Shown here one piece after another: positions 26,054 to 33,561 of a stretch of DNA of 38,342 nt (positions are counted from its first letter, which is position 1; each line of letters begins with the position of its first letter). The DNA is taken from contig PMKV01000019.1 of assembly GCA_003157875.1 (NCBI GenBank), forward strand, positions 3,611 through 41,952. Direction: 5' to 3'. The position numbers and the translations under genes were made by a program. This stretch comes from Chloroflexota bacterium (lineage in GTDB: Bacteria > Chloroflexota > Limnocylindria > Limnocylindrales > CSP1-4). Under the pieces are notes generated by a model. The model worked only from the letters and a program-made list of their open reading frames with translations. It had not been told where the DNA came from and made no database searches.

Positions 26054-26938
26054 CTAACAGGACTGGAGGATGACCCAGGCGCGATCGAAGGCACGCCCCG
26101 CGGCGTCCGCTTCCTTGATCCAGTAGTAGATCACGCCCGTGTCGCCCCAGTCGGTGCCGAGCCTGCCGTCGGTGTCCACCTGCAGTAGCAGTCGCCAATC
26201 GCGGCCGCATCGCTTCAGTTCAGCGTCGATGTCAGGGTGCTTGCTTGACTCCCAGGCGAGGCCGCGAGACAGCATCTCGCAATCGGCCGGCATGGCGTTC
26301 TGAACCTGGTCCGGATGGCCGAAGAGCCGATGCGTCGGCACATGCGTGACGCCGTCGGGGTGTCCGCTCAGTCGATCCCCGAGTTCGAAGAAGCCCGCAT
26401 ATCTGGGCTCGACGATCGGATCTGGTGGCCAACAGGGGCCCAGGATTCTGCCGATCTCATTGTTTTCGGCGCAAGGAAGGGTCCATTCGGTTCGATACCG
26501 GACGACGTGGGGCGTGAAGACGCAGCTCGGCGCCAGATCCGCTGGTGGCCGCCGCGCCTCGAGATCGCTCAAGTCTGCAAACCAGACCACCCGCCATCGA
26601 GCCCGATCTTCCAGGGCCGAACTCCACGGCGGATCGTCCGCGTCGTAGAACACCGACAACATGCCCGAGTCTGGCAGCCAGCTGACGATGTCGAGCCGGG
26701 CGACCTCTTCCAGACGAATCTGGCCGACGAACGCGAGCGCCCCGCCGTCATTCCGCATCGGCCATTCGAAGCCGGAAGGCATGGCCGGATCGCCGCCCAG
26801 CCGTGCTCCGAGGAGTTCGCCGGGTCCGTCATCCAGCAGGATCCGGGCCGAGGGCAGAGCAACCGCGGCTAGCTGGTCGGCCCAGGGTCCCAGGCCCGAT
26901 TCTCTGGCGAGTTCCGCTACTCGATCTCGACCGTCCAT
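26054..26938 (-). CDS. DUF1963 (YwqG-like) protein
   Basis: A 294-residue protein of the DUF1963/YwqG family. Marks are the early RILLDDGPGELLGARLGG, DPAMPSGFEWPMRNDGGALA, FVGQIRLEEVARLD, the GMLSVFYDADDPPW segment, and the late SGHPDGVTHVPTH ... LLLQVDTDGRLGTDWGDTGV block with VIYYWIKEADAAGRAFDRAW. Family function is unknown; members are soluble and often lie in defence or mobile regions. The ATG at 26938 begins where homology begins; the frame stays open to 27103 but that part is not family-like. Confidence 0.85.
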   Translation of the reverse strand: MDGRDRVAELARESGLGPWADQLAAVALPSARILLDDGPGELLGARLGGDPAMPSGFEWPMRNDGGALAFVGQIRLEEVARLDIVSWLPDSGMLSVFYDADDPPWSSALEDRARWRVVWFADLSDLEARRPPADLAPSCVFTPHVVRYRTEWTLPCAENNEIGRILGPCWPPDPIVEPRYAGFFELGDRLSGHPDGVTHVPTHRLFGHPDQVQNAMPADCEMLSRGLAWESSKHPDIDAELKRCGRDWRLLLQVDTDGRLGTDWGDTGVIYYWIKEADAAGRAFDRAWVILQSC

Positions 26939-26947
26939 GGCTTCAAC

Positions 26948-26953
26948 TATATG
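26948..26953 (-). promoter_or_regulatory. Candidate -10 box for the DUF1963 gene
   Basis: On the minus strand TATAGT lies ten bases upstream of the ATG. It differs from TATAAT by one base and would place the transcription start almost at the ATG, implying a leaderless or nearly leaderless mRNA, consistent with the missing ribosome site. No good -35 is seen at 16-18 bases. Confidence 0.3.
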
Positions 26954-27130
26954 GGATCGTCTGGGGTGCCACGGGCGTTCAACAACCACGCCGGCGAGTT
27001 CTAATTCACTGCCGATCGGTAAGGCGCCCATGGGCGCCGAGTGACGCCGCGGGATCTGTCGCGCGTCAGGCGCTGAGGCCAAACCGCGAGGCCGGCCGAA
27101 CACCGCTGACCCAACAGGAGCTCGAACCGC

Positions 27131-28449
27131 GTGTCGCTGTCAACGACTATCAAGTCCATCCAGGACGTCATGCGCAAGGACGTCGGCGTTGATGGGGACG
27201 CCCAGCGGATCGGCCAGCTGACATGGCTCCTCTTCCTCAAGATCTGGGACGACCGGGAGCAAGAGCTAGAGCTAATCGAGCCCGGCTTCAGGTCGCCTCT
27301 GGTCGGAGTCACCTGGCACGAGAATGGCGTTGTCCGTCGCGCTGATGACCTTCGCTGGCGCACGTGGGCAGCTGACTCAGAAGGAATGACGGGCGACACG
27401 CTCATCAACTTCGCCGAGCAAACACTCTTTCCGGCGCTCAAGGGAATGGACGTCGGCCCCAATGTAGATGCCCTGGGGGAGGGGACCGGGCTAGCGAGCA
27501 CCCTGCGCAGGCGTCGCCTCCTCGTCAGGAGCGTATTTGAGGATGCTTATCAGTACATGAAGTCTGGGACCCTACTCCGCCAGGTGATCAATCGACTCCA
27601 GGCGGACATCGACTTCAACGACGCGCGTAATCGTCATCTGTTCGGGGACCTCTACGAGCAGATTCTCCGAGACCTGCAGAGTGCCGGCAACGCCGGCGAG
27701 TACTACACGCCCAGGGCGGTGACGCAGTTTGCCGTTGCGATGTCGAATCCCAGGCTCGGCGAAAAGGTCCTAGACCCTGCCTGTGGAACCGGAGGCTTCC
27801 TCGCTGGCTCGATTGAGCACGGCAACACCTTGGCCAGGCCTCTGCGCGACATCTCAACACGTGACCGCGTGGATGTGATCCTCACGAATCCGCCCTTCGG
27901 TGGAATAGAGGAGGACGGAATAGAGAACAACTTCCCTGTCGATGTTCGTACCCGCGAGACCGCTGATCTGTTCCTTGTGATGATCATGGAACTTCTCAAG
28001 CCGGGCGGCAGAGCAGCGGTGGTGCTTCCGGATGGGACTCTCTTCGGGGAAGGCGTGAAGACACGGATCAAGGAGCGTTTGCTCGCGGACTGCAATCTCC
28101 ACACGATCGTTCGGCTGCCAGCAGGGGTCTTCGCCCCCTAGAGAAGGGCACGCCAACGGTCGATGTCTGGTACTACGAACACCCGTACCCAGATGGCGTC
28201 GGGTCCTATTCGAAGACCAGACCGATGCGCGTCGAGGAATTCGACCCAGAGACTGAATGGTGGCACGATCGTCGCGAGACCGCCCAAGCCTGGAAAGTAA
28301 GCATCGCTCAGATTCGAGAGCGCAGGTACAACCTCGACATCCCGAATCCCAACAAGCCAAGCCCGGAACACGGCGACTCATTGGCGCTTCAGCGTCGAGT
28401 CGCCGAGGCTTCCGCGAAGGAAACAGGGCTACTAGATGACCTGGCTCGA
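27131..28449 (+). pseudogene. hsdM: Decayed type I restriction-modification methyltransferase subunit HsdM
   Basis: Clear HsdM sequence (LFLKIWDDREQELE; NAGEYYTPRAVTQFAV; motif I DPACGTGGF; motif IV NPPFGG; ETADLFLVMIMELLKPGGRA; GVKTRIKERLLADCNLHTIV), carrying several lesions. Between motif I (27773) and the RHGN-type block (27820) only a few residues separate GFLAGSIEH from GNTLARPLRD, where family members have about 50 more; part of the SAM-binding fold is missing. At 28136-28141 the frame stops just after GVFAP; the expected 11-residue TGIKTNLLFF-like segment is gone (about 31 bases), shifting the frame. HsdM sequence resumes at 28141 (KGTPTVDVWYYEHPYP; KPMR-like; QAWKVSI) in the other frame and runs without a stop into hsdS. 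Catalysis is unlikely. G+C is visibly lower than in neighbours. Confidence 0.85.
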
Positions 28450-29328
28450 ATGCTGGAACACGCCTCAGAGGGCTTCAGCCTGCCCCGCGATGGCATTCGC
28501 GCCGGTCTCCAAGCCGTAGTTGGTGCCCCGGATGGAATCGCATACCTTCGACGGATCGTTATGAGGCTGGCAGTGAGCGGAGCGCTGGTGCCTCAGGATG
28601 TGACTGACGAGCCGGGTGCAATCCTATTGCAGCGCATTCGGCGCACACGGACGAAGCTCGTCAAAGACCATTTCATTCACGATGCGATAGTCCTTCCAGC
28701 CCCATCAGCTCGCGATTTCGCGTTCCAACTACCCCCGCGATGGGCGTCTGCGCGGTTGTCAGAAGTCGCCGCGGTCCTGGATTTCCGCCGGGAGCCTGTC
28801 AACGCCACCGAACGCCAGCGGAGGATCGCCGGCAAGCCGGCCGACCAACTCTACCCGTACTACGGAGCGACGCAGCAGCAAGGCTGGATAGACGACTATC
28901 TATTCGATGAGGAGTTGGTTCTCCTCGGCGAGGATGGAGTTCCATTTCTAGACCCACTTCGCCCGAAGGCATACCTGGTCTCGGGCAAGTCATGGGTCAA
29001 CAACCATGCCCACGCCATCAGCGGCATCGAGATGTCCAATCCGTACCTGCTGCATTGGCTCAACAGCTTCGACTACAGCGGCCGGGTCACGGGGACCACT
29101 CGCGCGAAACTCAACCAGTTCCGTGTGAACGACATCCCGCTACCTGTTCCACCGAGGGCTGAGCAGGACCGGATCGTCGCTTGCGTCGCTGAGTTCATCG
29201 ACGTTCTCAACCGGTTGCGGGAGCTGCACGAAGCGATCAGCACGGCGAGTACCGAACTCGCGAGAGCGCTTCTGCATCAGGCTACGAAGCCAGTGAGCAC
29301 CGCTCGGAATGCCGATGGGCCCGCCTGA
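28450..29328 (+). CDS. hsdS: Type I restriction-modification specificity subunit HsdS, half-size
   Basis: The frame is shared with the shifted hsdM tail and has no stop between them; I place an independent start at ATG 28450, giving 292 residues. The N-terminal APDGIAYLRRIVMRLAVSGA, LVPQDVTDEPGAILLQRIRR is the typical leading conserved region. One target-recognition domain follows (FQLPPRWASARLSEV ... YYGATQQQGWIDDYLF ... KSWVNNHAHAI ... NPYLLHWLNS), then the conserved PVPPRAEQDRIVACV helix. Full HsdS proteins have two such units, so this is half-size: either a homodimerising single-domain form or a deletion product. No hsdR lies nearby, so restriction is not possible from this locus alone. 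The domain itself looks intact. Confidence 0.75.
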   Translation: MLEHASEGFSLPRDGIRAGLQAVVGAPDGIAYLRRIVMRLAVSGALVPQDVTDEPGAILLQRIRRTRTKLVKDHFIHDAIVLPAPSARDFAFQLPPRWASARLSEVAAVLDFRREPVNATERQRRIAGKPADQLYPYYGATQQQGWIDDYLFDEELVLLGEDGVPFLDPLRPKAYLVSGKSWVNNHAHAISGIEMSNPYLLHWLNSFDYSGRVTGTTRAKLNQFRVNDIPLPVPPRAEQDRIVACVAEFIDVLNRLRELHEAISTASTELARALLHQATKPVSTARNADGPA

Positions 29329-29399
29329 ACATCTCTAGGACATTTCCATGGGACTTTACAAGGGACAGGTCCGCTCCTGGCGAACGGACATAACCTCTC

Positions 29400-29573
29400 T
29401 TATCGGAAGTAGTATCCCAGCCAAACGAGGTCGATCTGGCTCGGTCTCCTACGCTCGCCGCTCCTGAGGGTGTCGCTCGATCTGCTTATGCGCTGGTTGC
29501 TGACGCCGAGCAATATCCCGGTGTCGCGCGACGTGTAACCGGAATTGCGGAGCTCGCGGACGGCGTGGCGCAT
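29400..29573 (-). pseudogene. Remnant of a helix-turn-helix (HicB-antitoxin-like C-terminus) gene
   Basis: The minus-strand frame reads MRHAVRELRNSGYTSRDTGI then LLGVSNQRISR, a clear Fis/HicB-tail-like helix-turn-helix of the xxRDIGxLLGxSxQRIS kind. After QRIS it continues into unrelated sequence (SSDTLRSGERRR ...) and no proper N-terminal domain is found upstream. I read it as the degraded 3' end of an antitoxin-type gene; a very short real protein cannot be excluded. Confidence 0.45.
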
Positions 29574-29655
29574 GGCCGCGGGCGGCGAACGGTCCGGACC
29601 CTGGGGTGACGCGGCCCGCCGCGCTCGGCGCAAACGGCGGGCCGCGGTGTGACGG

Positions 29656-29679
29656 CAACGAAACGCCCGAAGGAACCGC
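29656..29679 (+). repeat. Repeat P, copy 1
   Basis: A 24-base segment with only two mismatches to 30773-30796; the last 16 bases (CGCCCGAAGGAACCGC, 29664-29679) are identical in both copies. Same orientation. Confidence 0.8.
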
Positions 29680-29732
29680 GACCCCGCATCGTTCGGCCGA
29701 TCCGAGAATCGGTCGAGTCGTTCGGCTTCTCG

Positions 29733-29837
29733 TGGCCCCTCCGGGCAATGCCGACTCTAGGCCGATAGGAGCGCTATGCCAACGGCTTTTTCCACCTGTT
29801 TCGTAACTCAAGACGGGGCGCGGGGGAACTGTCCACG
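29733..29837 (+). repeat. Repeat Q, copy 1
   Basis: Diverged copy of 31044-31148, aligning without gaps over 105 bases. Shared blocks: TGGCCCCTCCGGGCAA at position 1, a TAG block near 26, TTTTCCACC at 56 (TTATCCACC in copy 2), TTT near 67 and TGTCCAC at 98. Identity between the blocks is low, but all spacings are equal. Confidence 0.75.
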
Positions 29838-29874
29838 ATTCATGCACACGGACCGCGGTGGGCCGGGCGAAGGC

Positions 29875-29907
29875 GGGGCTAACCCGGGGCTAACCCGGGG
29901 CTAACCC
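29875..29907. repeat. Three 11-base tandem repeats
   Basis: GGGGCTAACCC occurs three times without spacer (29875-29885, 29886-29896, 29897-29907), ending six bases past the stop of the leftward mannosyltransferase gene. Each unit is nearly self-complementary (GGG..CCC), so the array can fold into several hairpins and could act as a transcript end on the minus strand. Confidence 0.85.
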
Positions 29908-29912
29908 GAGTG

Positions 29913-30671
29913 TCAGGCCTCCGTCTTGAGGCCGCGCCGGCGGCGCCGGGTCAGTGTCGAAAGTCGCAGCGCCACGACCAGCAAGAGCGCCTCCATGAAA
30001 ATGTTCATGCTCATCTTGGAGGTCCCCACGCGCCGCTCCTCGAAGGTGATCGGCACCTCGACCACGCGCGCTCCGGCCATGCGAGCCCGAAACGTCGTCT
30101 CGATCTGGAAGGCGTAGCCGCCGGCGTGCAATCGGTCGAGGTCGATCTGGCGCAGCGCGGCCGCGCGCCATGCCTTGAAGCCACCCGTCAGGTCGTGATA
30201 CGGCATGAGCAGAACGATCTGGGAGAAGACGCTGCCGCCGCGGCTGACGAACCGCCGCAGGAAGTTCCAGCGCGGAATCTGTCCGCCCTTGACGTAGCGG
30301 GACCCAAGAACCAGGTCGGCCGTGCCGCTCCTGAGCGGCTCGAGCAGCGAAGGCAGAAAGCGGACCGGATGGCTGAAGTCGGCGTCTATCTGGACCACGA
30401 TGTCGGCGTCGCGGGCCAGCAGGTCCTTGAATGCGGCCACGTAGGCCCGCCCGAGGCCCTGCTTGGCCGATCGGTGCATGACCGCGATTGCATTGTTGCC
30501 TTTGGCCATCACGTCGGCCAGCTCGCCCGTTCCGTCGGGGGAACCGTCGTCGACGATCAGGACGTGGGCGTCTGGCACCGCACCGAGGATTGCGTCGACG
30601 ATCGGGCCGACGTTCTCGCGTTCGTTGTAGGTCGGGACGATGATCCAGATGCTCGGACTGGCGGGCGGCAT
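29913..30671 (-). CDS. Polyprenol monophosphomannose synthase-like GT2 glycosyltransferase
   Basis: A 252-residue GT2 enzyme of the dolichol-phosphate mannosyltransferase group. Marks: IWIIVPTYNERENVGPIVDA, ILGAVPDAHVLIVDDGSPDGTG, the nucleotide-metal motif in VVQIDADFSHP, DLVLGSRYVKGG, and PYHDLTGGFKAWRAAAL. It should move mannose (or glucose) from GDP/UDP sugar to a polyprenyl phosphate at the inner membrane face, feeding protein or glycolipid glycosylation outside. The C-terminus has a weakly hydrophobic stretch (FMEALLLVVALRLSTL) followed by RRRRR, but no full pair of helices. The gene stands alone between two repeat-bearing non-coding blocks. Confidence 0.9.
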   Translation of the reverse strand: MPPASPSIWIIVPTYNERENVGPIVDAILGAVPDAHVLIVDDGSPDGTGELADVMAKGNNAIAVMHRSAKQGLGRAYVAAFKDLLARDADIVVQIDADFSHPVRFLPSLLEPLRSGTADLVLGSRYVKGGQIPRWNFLRRFVSRGGSVFSQIVLLMPYHDLTGGFKAWRAAALRQIDLDRLHAGGYAFQIETTFRARMAGARVVEVPITFEERRVGTSKMSMNIFMEALLLVVALRLSTLTRRRRRGLKTEA

Positions 30672-30772
30672 CGACTTCCTGGCTGCTGGTGGGTCGCGGC
30701 CGAGGATACCGCCTCTCTCCCCTACTCTGCTTGACGGTAGGCCGACGAGCTACGGGCGGCTGAATCAGGACA

Positions 30773-30796
30773 CAACAAAGCGCCCGAAGGAACCGC
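30773..30796 (+). repeat. Repeat P, copy 2
   Basis: Second copy of 29656-29679, two mismatches in 24 bases, same orientation. The distance from P to Q is 263 bases here but 69 in copy 1. Confidence 0.8.
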
Positions 30797-31043
30797 TTTG
30801 ATCGGACTGCGGGTTCGCGCGTACCGGCCGCTTCGACCTCCGCGAGCAAGGGATCCGAGGACTCCTCGCTCAGCGGTGGACCGCGCTCCGGCCACTGCCG
30901 GACCTGCCACCAAACCCTCTACATTCTGGCTTCCGCGGCGTGCGTTCTGTGCTAGTTCTCAGGAACCGTTGCGGGCTCCTCAGTTTTTACGCAGATCGTA
31001 GGCACCGTTTCCGCCGGAACCGCTGGCCTGATGTCGATCTCGC

Positions 31044-31148
31044 TGGCCCCTCCGGGCAAGACAGAATGTAGATCCGGCGAGCCCCAGGAGGAAGAGGCTT
31101 ATCCACCACTTTGGCCCTGGCGTTGGGTAGTTTTGGGAGTTGTCCACC
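31044..31148 (+). repeat. Repeat Q, copy 2
   Basis: Second copy of 29733-29837. The start TGGCCCCTCCGGGCAA is identical; TTATCCACC begins 55 bases later and TTGTCCACC a further 41 bases later, the same intervals as in copy 1. Both short motifs resemble DnaA boxes by one or two changes. Confidence 0.75.
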
Positions 31149-31196
31149 CGCCGCGAACAGGCCGTGTGGATGCGAAGGGGCTCCTGCGATTGTATG

Positions 31197-31210
31197 AGAA
31201 CGGCCGTTCT
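31197..31210. promoter_or_regulatory. 14-base palindrome after hflX
   Basis: AGAACGGCCGTTCT is a perfect palindrome 15 bases beyond the hflX stop. It could be the stem of a transcript end or a protein site; the core GAAC-N4-GTTC resembles Gram-positive-type LexA boxes, but no SOS gene starts here. Confidence 0.3.
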
Positions 31211-31224
31211 ATAGTGGGCGGGAG

Positions 31225-32541
31225 CTATGCGTCGGCCTCGCCGTCGCGGAGCGACTCCCGCCATTTGGCCGCGACCGCGTCCAGCTCACCGGCGAGTGCG
31301 GGGCTGACGCGACCCGTGACCCGGACATCTGTGGCGCGGTATTCGAGTTCGACGGTGCCGCGTTCGCGGATGCGGGCGATCAGCTCTCCGGCTCGATAGG
31401 GCACCGCCACGTCGATATCCACCCAGATCGACGCCAACAGGGCGGAAAGCTCGGCCTTGAGTGTTTCGAGCCCGTAGCCGGTTACGGCCGAGATGAGGAC
31501 CTGGCCGGAGATGGCGGGTGCGGGGGTATTGCCGTCGCGGGCCGCTGCCTCGATCAGGTCGGCCTTGTTGAAGGCCACCAGACGTGGCTTGTCGCCGGCG
31601 CCGAGCTCTTCGAGAACCGTCTGCACGGTGGCGCGGTGCTGGGCGAAGTGCCGGTCCGAGGCGTCGACGATCTCAAGCAGGACGTCGGCGCGCGTCACCT
31701 CCTCGAGCGTGGCCCGGAAGGCGTCGACGAGCTGGTGGGGCAGCTTGTGGATGAAGCCCACCGTGTCGGTGACGATCGCGGTCTGACCCTCGCCGAGCTT
31801 GACCTGGCGGGAGGTCGGATCCACCGTCGCGAAGAGGCGGTCCTCGGCCTTGACGACTACTGAGCCGACGAGCGAATTCAGCAGGGTGGATTTGCCGGCG
31901 TTGGTGTAGCCGACGATCGCGACGGTCGGGAAGAGCCGCCGGTCGCGGGCGCGGGTCGCGGTTCGGCGCTGCTCGGCGACCTGCTCGACCCGCTCCTTGA
32001 ACTTCTTGATCCGCTCTCGGACGAGGCGACGGTCCGTCTCCAGCTGCGACTCACCGGGGCCTCGGGTACCGATTCCGCCGCCGGTTCGCGAAAGGTGAGT
32101 CCACATCCTGGTCAGACGCGGCAGCTGGTATTCGAGCTGGGCCAGCTCGACCTGGAGACGGCCTTCGTGCGTCTGGGCGTGCTGGGCGAAGATATCGAGG
32201 ATCAGGCGCGATCGATCGATGACCTTGGTCTTGACCGCCTCCTCCAGGGCGCGCTGCTGGGCAGGTGAGAGCTCGTCATCGGCGATCAGGACCGTGTAGC
32301 CGGTCTCGGACTTGGCGGCGACCAGTTCGTCTACCTTGCCCTTGCCGACGTAGTAGTTGGGGTCGAGGTGGCGGCGGTTCTGCCACTCGGCCCCGACGAC
32401 TTCGGCCCCGGCGGTGTCGGCCAGGCTGGCCAGCTCGCCGATCGATTCTTCGGCGGTCCAGCCCGGGTCGTCGCCGGTGTCGACGGCGACCAGGAACGCG
32501 CGCTCGACCGGTGCGGCGAGATCGATCATGTCCTTGGGCAT
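31225..32541 (-). CDS. hflX: GTPase HflX
   Basis: A 438-residue ribosome-associated GTPase. The N-terminal HflX domain (about 12-195) has NRRHLDPNYYVGKGKVDEL, SPAQQRALEEAVKTKVIDR and the glycine-rich GGGIGTRGPGESQLE. The G domain has G1 GYTNAGKST (211-219), G3 DTVGF (259-263) and G4 NKAD. HflX splits stalled ribosomes after heat or antibiotic stress. It is the last gene of the rny operon, 57 bases after miaA; hflX next to miaA is common. No good ribosome site before ATG 32541; ATG 32529 is a possible alternative. Confidence 0.95.
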   Translation of the reverse strand: MPKDMIDLAAPVERAFLVAVDTGDDPGWTAEESIGELASLADTAGAEVVGAEWQNRRHLDPNYYVGKGKVDELVAAKSETGYTVLIADDELSPAQQRALEEAVKTKVIDRSRLILDIFAQHAQTHEGRLQVELAQLEYQLPRLTRMWTHLSRTGGGIGTRGPGESQLETDRRLVRERIKKFKERVEQVAEQRRTATRARDRRLFPTVAIVGYTNAGKSTLLNSLVGSVVVKAEDRLFATVDPTSRQVKLGEGQTAIVTDTVGFIHKLPHQLVDAFRATLEEVTRADVLLEIVDASDRHFAQHRATVQTVLEELGAGDKPRLVAFNKADLIEAAARDGNTPAPAISGQVLISAVTGYGLETLKAELSALLASIWVDIDVAVPYRAGELIARIRERGTVELEYRATDVRVTGRVSPALAGELDAVAAKWRESLRDGEADA

Positions 32542-32598
32542 TGGGCCAGCATAACGGATGGGCTCGATGAGCCCAGAGGAGCGGCGCGGGCGGCGACG

Positions 32599-33561
32599 CT
32601 AGCTCGGCAGGTAGTGATCGATCGTCGCCAGGGCCTTCCCGATCGGCAAGTCGTGGCTCGCGTCGAGCCAGCAGATCTCCGGCTCGCGGCGGAACCAGGT
32701 GGCCTGGTGGCGGGCCAGCAGGATGTTGCGGCGGGCATCCTCGGCGACGGCCTCTTCGCGGGTGAGCCGGCCGGCGATGAGCGCCAGGCTCTCGGAGTAG
32801 CCGATGCCGGAGAAGCTGGGCGAGGCAGGGTCGAAGCGGGCGACGAGCGCCTCCGTCTCCTCGACCAACCCGGCGTCGAACTGCGCCTGGGCGCGCGTGC
32901 GGATACGTTCCCGCAGCACGGGAGACTCGACGGTCAGGCCGAGCCACAGGACCGGGCGCCCATAGCCGGCCGGCTCGGGGAGGGCCGCGTCGCCCTGGAG
33001 ACGGGCTATCTCGAGCGCCCTCACGACGCGTCGCGGATTGCGCGCGTCGATGACCGCGGCGCGCGTCGGAGCCAGTTCGCGCAGCTCGGCTACCAGGGCG
33101 GGCAATCCTTCCGCGACGAGTCGCGCATCCACGGCGGCGCGCACGGCCGGGTCCCACGGCAACTGGTCGACTGCCATGCCGCGAGCCACGGCCCGCAGAT
33201 AGAAACCCGTGCCACCAACGAGGATCGCGACGGCGCCACGTTCGGCGATTGCCGCCAGCGCCTCTCGGGCGTGGCCGGCGTATTCGGCCACGCTGAACGG
33301 CGCGTCCGGGTCGACGAGATCCAGACCGTGATGGGAGACTCGGGCTCGCTCTGCCAGCGTGACCTTGGCCGTGCCGATGTCCATGCCCCGGTACACCTGG
33401 CGTGAGTCGGCCGAGATGATCTCGGCAGAGATACCGCGCGCGACGAGTGCTTCGGCGAGCGCCAGCGACAAAGCGGTCTTGCCGCTCGCCGTGGCACCGG
33501 CCAGCACGATGAGAGGCGGCCGGCCCTCAGGCGAGGACATCCGGCCCTCAGGCGAGGACAT
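32599..33561 (-). CDS. miaA: tRNA dimethylallyltransferase MiaA
   Basis: A 320-residue enzyme that adds a dimethylallyl group to A37 of tRNAs reading UNN codons; MiaB then methylthiolates it. Marks: P-loop GATASGKT (22-29), IISADSRQVYRGMDIGTAKV, VGGTGFYLRAV, DARNPRRVVRALEI and the FSGIGYSESLALI region. The first 14 residues are MSSPEGR twice because of a 21-base duplication, giving two possible starts (33561 and 33540). With the first, the gene overlaps miaB by 14 bases; with the second it begins just after the miaB stop. Confidence 0.95.
   Translation of the reverse strand: MSSPEGRMSSPEGRPPLIVLAGATASGKTALSLALAEALVARGISAEIISADSRQVYRGMDIGTAKVTLAERARVSHHGLDLVDPDAPFSVAEYAGHAREALAAIAERGAVAILVGGTGFYLRAVARGMAVDQLPWDPAVRAAVDARLVAEGLPALVAELRELAPTRAAVIDARNPRRVVRALEIARLQGDAALPEPAGYGRPVLWLGLTVESPVLRERIRTRAQAQFDAGLVEETEALVARFDPASPSFSGIGYSESLALIAGRLTREEAVAEDARRNILLARHQATWFRREPEICWLDASHDLPIGKALATIDHYLPS
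33520..33561. repeat. 21-base tandem duplication at the miaB/miaA junction
   Basis: On the minus strand the 21-base unit beginning ATGTCCTCGCCTGAGGGC occurs twice in tandem. It includes the miaA ATG and, in the miaB frame, the stop codon TGA, so the junction has two in-frame miaA starts and a repeated stop/start context. Confidence 0.85.

Larger units (their letters stand above)
29329..29912. other. Non-coding stretch after hsdS with gene and repeat remnants
   Basis: About 580 bases without a convincing intact gene. It holds a possible IS-end-like segment (29337-29369), a helix-turn-helix gene remnant on the minus strand (29400-29573), the first copies of two repeats also found at 30773-31148, and three 11-base tandem repeats near the end. 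A 39-codon frame from GTG 29649 to 29768 has coding-like codons (…RPKEPRPRIVRPIRESV…) but no ribosome site. Confidence 0.6.
30672..31224. other. Non-coding stretch between mannosyltransferase and hflX genes
   Basis: About 550 bases with no gene I can support. It should contain the mannosyltransferase promoter and the end of the hflX operon. It carries the second copies of repeats P and Q and a 14-base palindrome. No tRNA-like cloverleaf is recognisable. Confidence 0.6.

Noticed and set aside
27131-29328. Functional type I restriction-modification system
   Set aside because: No hsdR and at least two deletions in hsdM.
29875-29907. CRISPR array
   Set aside because: The 11-base units are contiguous with no spacers and no cas genes are present.
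31044-31148. Replication origin based on DnaA-box-like motifs
   Set aside because: Only two near-matches, no dnaA/dnaN, no AT-rich unwinding region; kept only as a repeat observation.
31197-31210. LexA/SOS operator
   Set aside because: Only the core matches and one position breaks the consensus; it lies after a gene end, not before a gene.
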